From NCBI GenBank assembly GCA_034666665.1, contig JAXDLK010000362.1, forward strand, positions 1-22,022: DNA of 22,022 nucleotides, in the 5' to 3' direction. The stretch comes from JAXDLK01 sp034666665 (GTDB lineage Bacteria > Desulfobacterota > Binatia > JACPRU01). Below are positions 21,148 to 22,022 of the stretch, in pieces (position 1 is the first letter of the stretch; every line of letters begins with the position of its first letter). Position numbers and translations under genes: made by a program. The notes under the pieces were generated by a model that was not told the DNA's origin, did not search any database, and saw only the letters and a program-made list of their open reading frames with translations.

Positions 21148-22022
21148 GTGCGCGCGATCGTCTTCGACCAGCCGGGCGACGAGAGCGTGCTTCGTCTCGG
21201 CGACGCGCCGGCGTCGGAGCTCGGCCCCGGCGATCTCCGGATCCGTGTTCACGCCACGGCCGTGAACCGCGCCGATCTCCTGCAGCGACAAGGCTTCTAT
21301 CCGCCACCGCCGGGCGCGTCCCCGATCCTCGGGCTCGAGTGCGCCGGCGAGGTCGTCGAGGTCGGCACGCGCGTGCGCGGCTGGGAGCGCGGGCAGCGGG
21401 CGATGGCGCTGCTGCCGGGCGGGGGCTACGCGGAGGAGGCGGTCGCCAACGCCGGCTCGGCCATGCGTGTACCCGACGCGCTCTCGTGGGAGGAGGCGGG
21501 CGCGCTGCCCGAGGTGTTCCTGACCGCGTTCCTGAACATCTTCCTGCTCGGCGAGCCGCCGGCCGACGCCGGTGCGTGGGTGCTCGTGCACGGCGGCGGC
21601 AGCGGCGTCGGCACGGCGTCGATCACGCTCTGCAAGGAAGCCGGCCTTCGCACCATCGTCACCGCCGGCAGCGAGGAGAAGTGCCAGCGCTGCCGCGCGC
21701 ACGGCGCCGACGTCGCGGTCAACTACCGCGAGCATGACTTCGCCGAGGCCGTCCGCGAGGCGACCTCGGGCAAGGGCGTGAACGTCGTCCTCGACTCGAT
21801 CGGCGCGCGCTACCTGGCGGGAAACCTCGATTCGCTCGGAGTCGGCGGACGGCTGGTGCTGATCGGTCTCATGGGCGGAGCCCGCGGGGAGATCGATCTC
21901 GCGAAGCTGCTTCACAAGCGCCAGCAGGTGATCGGGTCCACGCTTCGCGCTCGTGGCGTCACCGAGAAGGCGCGGATCGTCGAGGCGTTCGAGCGGCGGT
22001 TCGGCGAGGCGCTTCGCGCCGG
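21148..22022 (+). CDS. PIG3-type NAD(P)H quinone oxidoreductase (zinc-independent MDR), partial at right edge
   Basis: About 291 residues are visible and the frame runs off the window. The GTG at 21148 is the first start after an in-frame TAA (21130-21132), giving VRAIVFDQPGDESVLRLGDA. The N-terminal GroES-like domain contains VNRADLLQRQGFYPPPPGAS and PILGLECAGEVVEVG, which are typical of the PIG3 (TP53I3) subgroup. The NADPH-binding motif is HGGGSGVGTASI, followed by VNYREHDF and VVLDSIGARYL. No catalytic-zinc ligands are present, as expected for quinone reductases. These enzymes reduce quinones or enals with NADPH. It lies on the chromosomal side of the cassette array, and its 5' region may have been rewritten by array insertion. 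Confidence 0.92.
   Translation, partial: MRAIVFDQPGDESVLRLGDAPASELGPGDLRIRVHATAVNRADLLQRQGFYPPPPGASPILGLECAGEVVEVGTRVRGWERGQRAMALLPGGGYAEEAVANAGSAMRVPDALSWEEAGALPEVFLTAFLNIFLLGEPPADAGAWVLVHGGGSGVGTASITLCKEAGLRTIVTAGSEEKCQRCRAHGADVAVNYREHDFAEAVREATSGKGVNVVLDSIGARYLAGNLDSLGVGGRLVLIGLMGGARGEIDLAKLLHKRQQVIGSTLRARGVTEKARIVEAFERRFGEALRA

Noticed and set aside
1..22022. tRNA, rRNA or riboswitch genes
   Set aside because: No cloverleaf with a CCA-type end, rRNA-like block or known aptamer core could be recognised by eye in any intergenic stretch. A covariance-model scan would be needed to be certain.

Overview
The window is about 22 kb of high-GC DNA from what looks like a Gram-negative, hopanoid-producing bacterium. 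The evidence is several lipoproteins with lipoboxes, a YihY/BrkB inner-membrane protein, a DUF1329 envelope protein, a Tat-type MsrP and a B12-dependent radical SAM protein of the hopanoid C-3 methylase (HpnR) family. No rRNA, tRNA or ribosomal-protein marker is present, so the lineage cannot be fixed. The gene set (HpnR, P450, DUF1329, bacterial GT3 glycogen synthase, PQQ-type sugar dehydrogenase) would suit environmental lineages such as Binatota or deltaproteobacterial relatives, but that is inference. Genes are packed tightly, and five neighbouring pairs overlap by 4 bp (ATGA or GTGA), which helps fix several starts.

Region 1 (1-2452, minus strand): a partial hemerythrin-like protein, then a coupled set of a small lysine-rich protein, a PQQ-type sugar/sorbosone dehydrogenase lipoprotein and a c-type cytochrome lipoprotein. 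The last two look like a periplasmic dehydrogenase with its electron acceptor. Region 2 (2549-8285): YihY/BrkB, MsrP, YqeY (minus), a YfcE-like phosphoesterase coupled to HpnR, and a bacterial topoisomerase IB. Region 3 (8251-12434): a DUF1329 protein with a strong intrinsic terminator that lies inside the topoisomerase gene, a P450-NnrU operon, and a divergent TetR regulator with two operator-like repeats 22 bp apart. Region 4 (12484-18479): a eukaryote-type (GT3) glycogen synthase, a lipoprotein, a two-domain protein of uncertain function with an N-formylglutamate-amidohydrolase-like N-terminus, a flavin reductase-like protein and an M24 peptidase.

Region 5 (about 18480-21147) is accessory DNA, visibly poorer in GC. 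It contains hicAB, an HNH-type protein and a small secreted protein. Each unit is followed by an 88-92 bp imperfect palindrome bounded by attC-like R'' and R' boxes ending in GTTAGCT, GTTACGC or GTTAGAC. This is best read as a short integron cassette array with no integrase in view (CALIN-like). It sits between the M24 peptidase and a PIG3-type quinone oxidoreductase that runs off the right edge.

Two long inverted repeats stand out. One (12414-12504) supplies the identical C-terminal GGRFTH-stop of two unrelated convergent genes. The other (17223-17305) is a perfect 23-bp-arm palindrome inside the 5' end of the M24 reading frame. Both look like REP/MITE-type palindromic elements.
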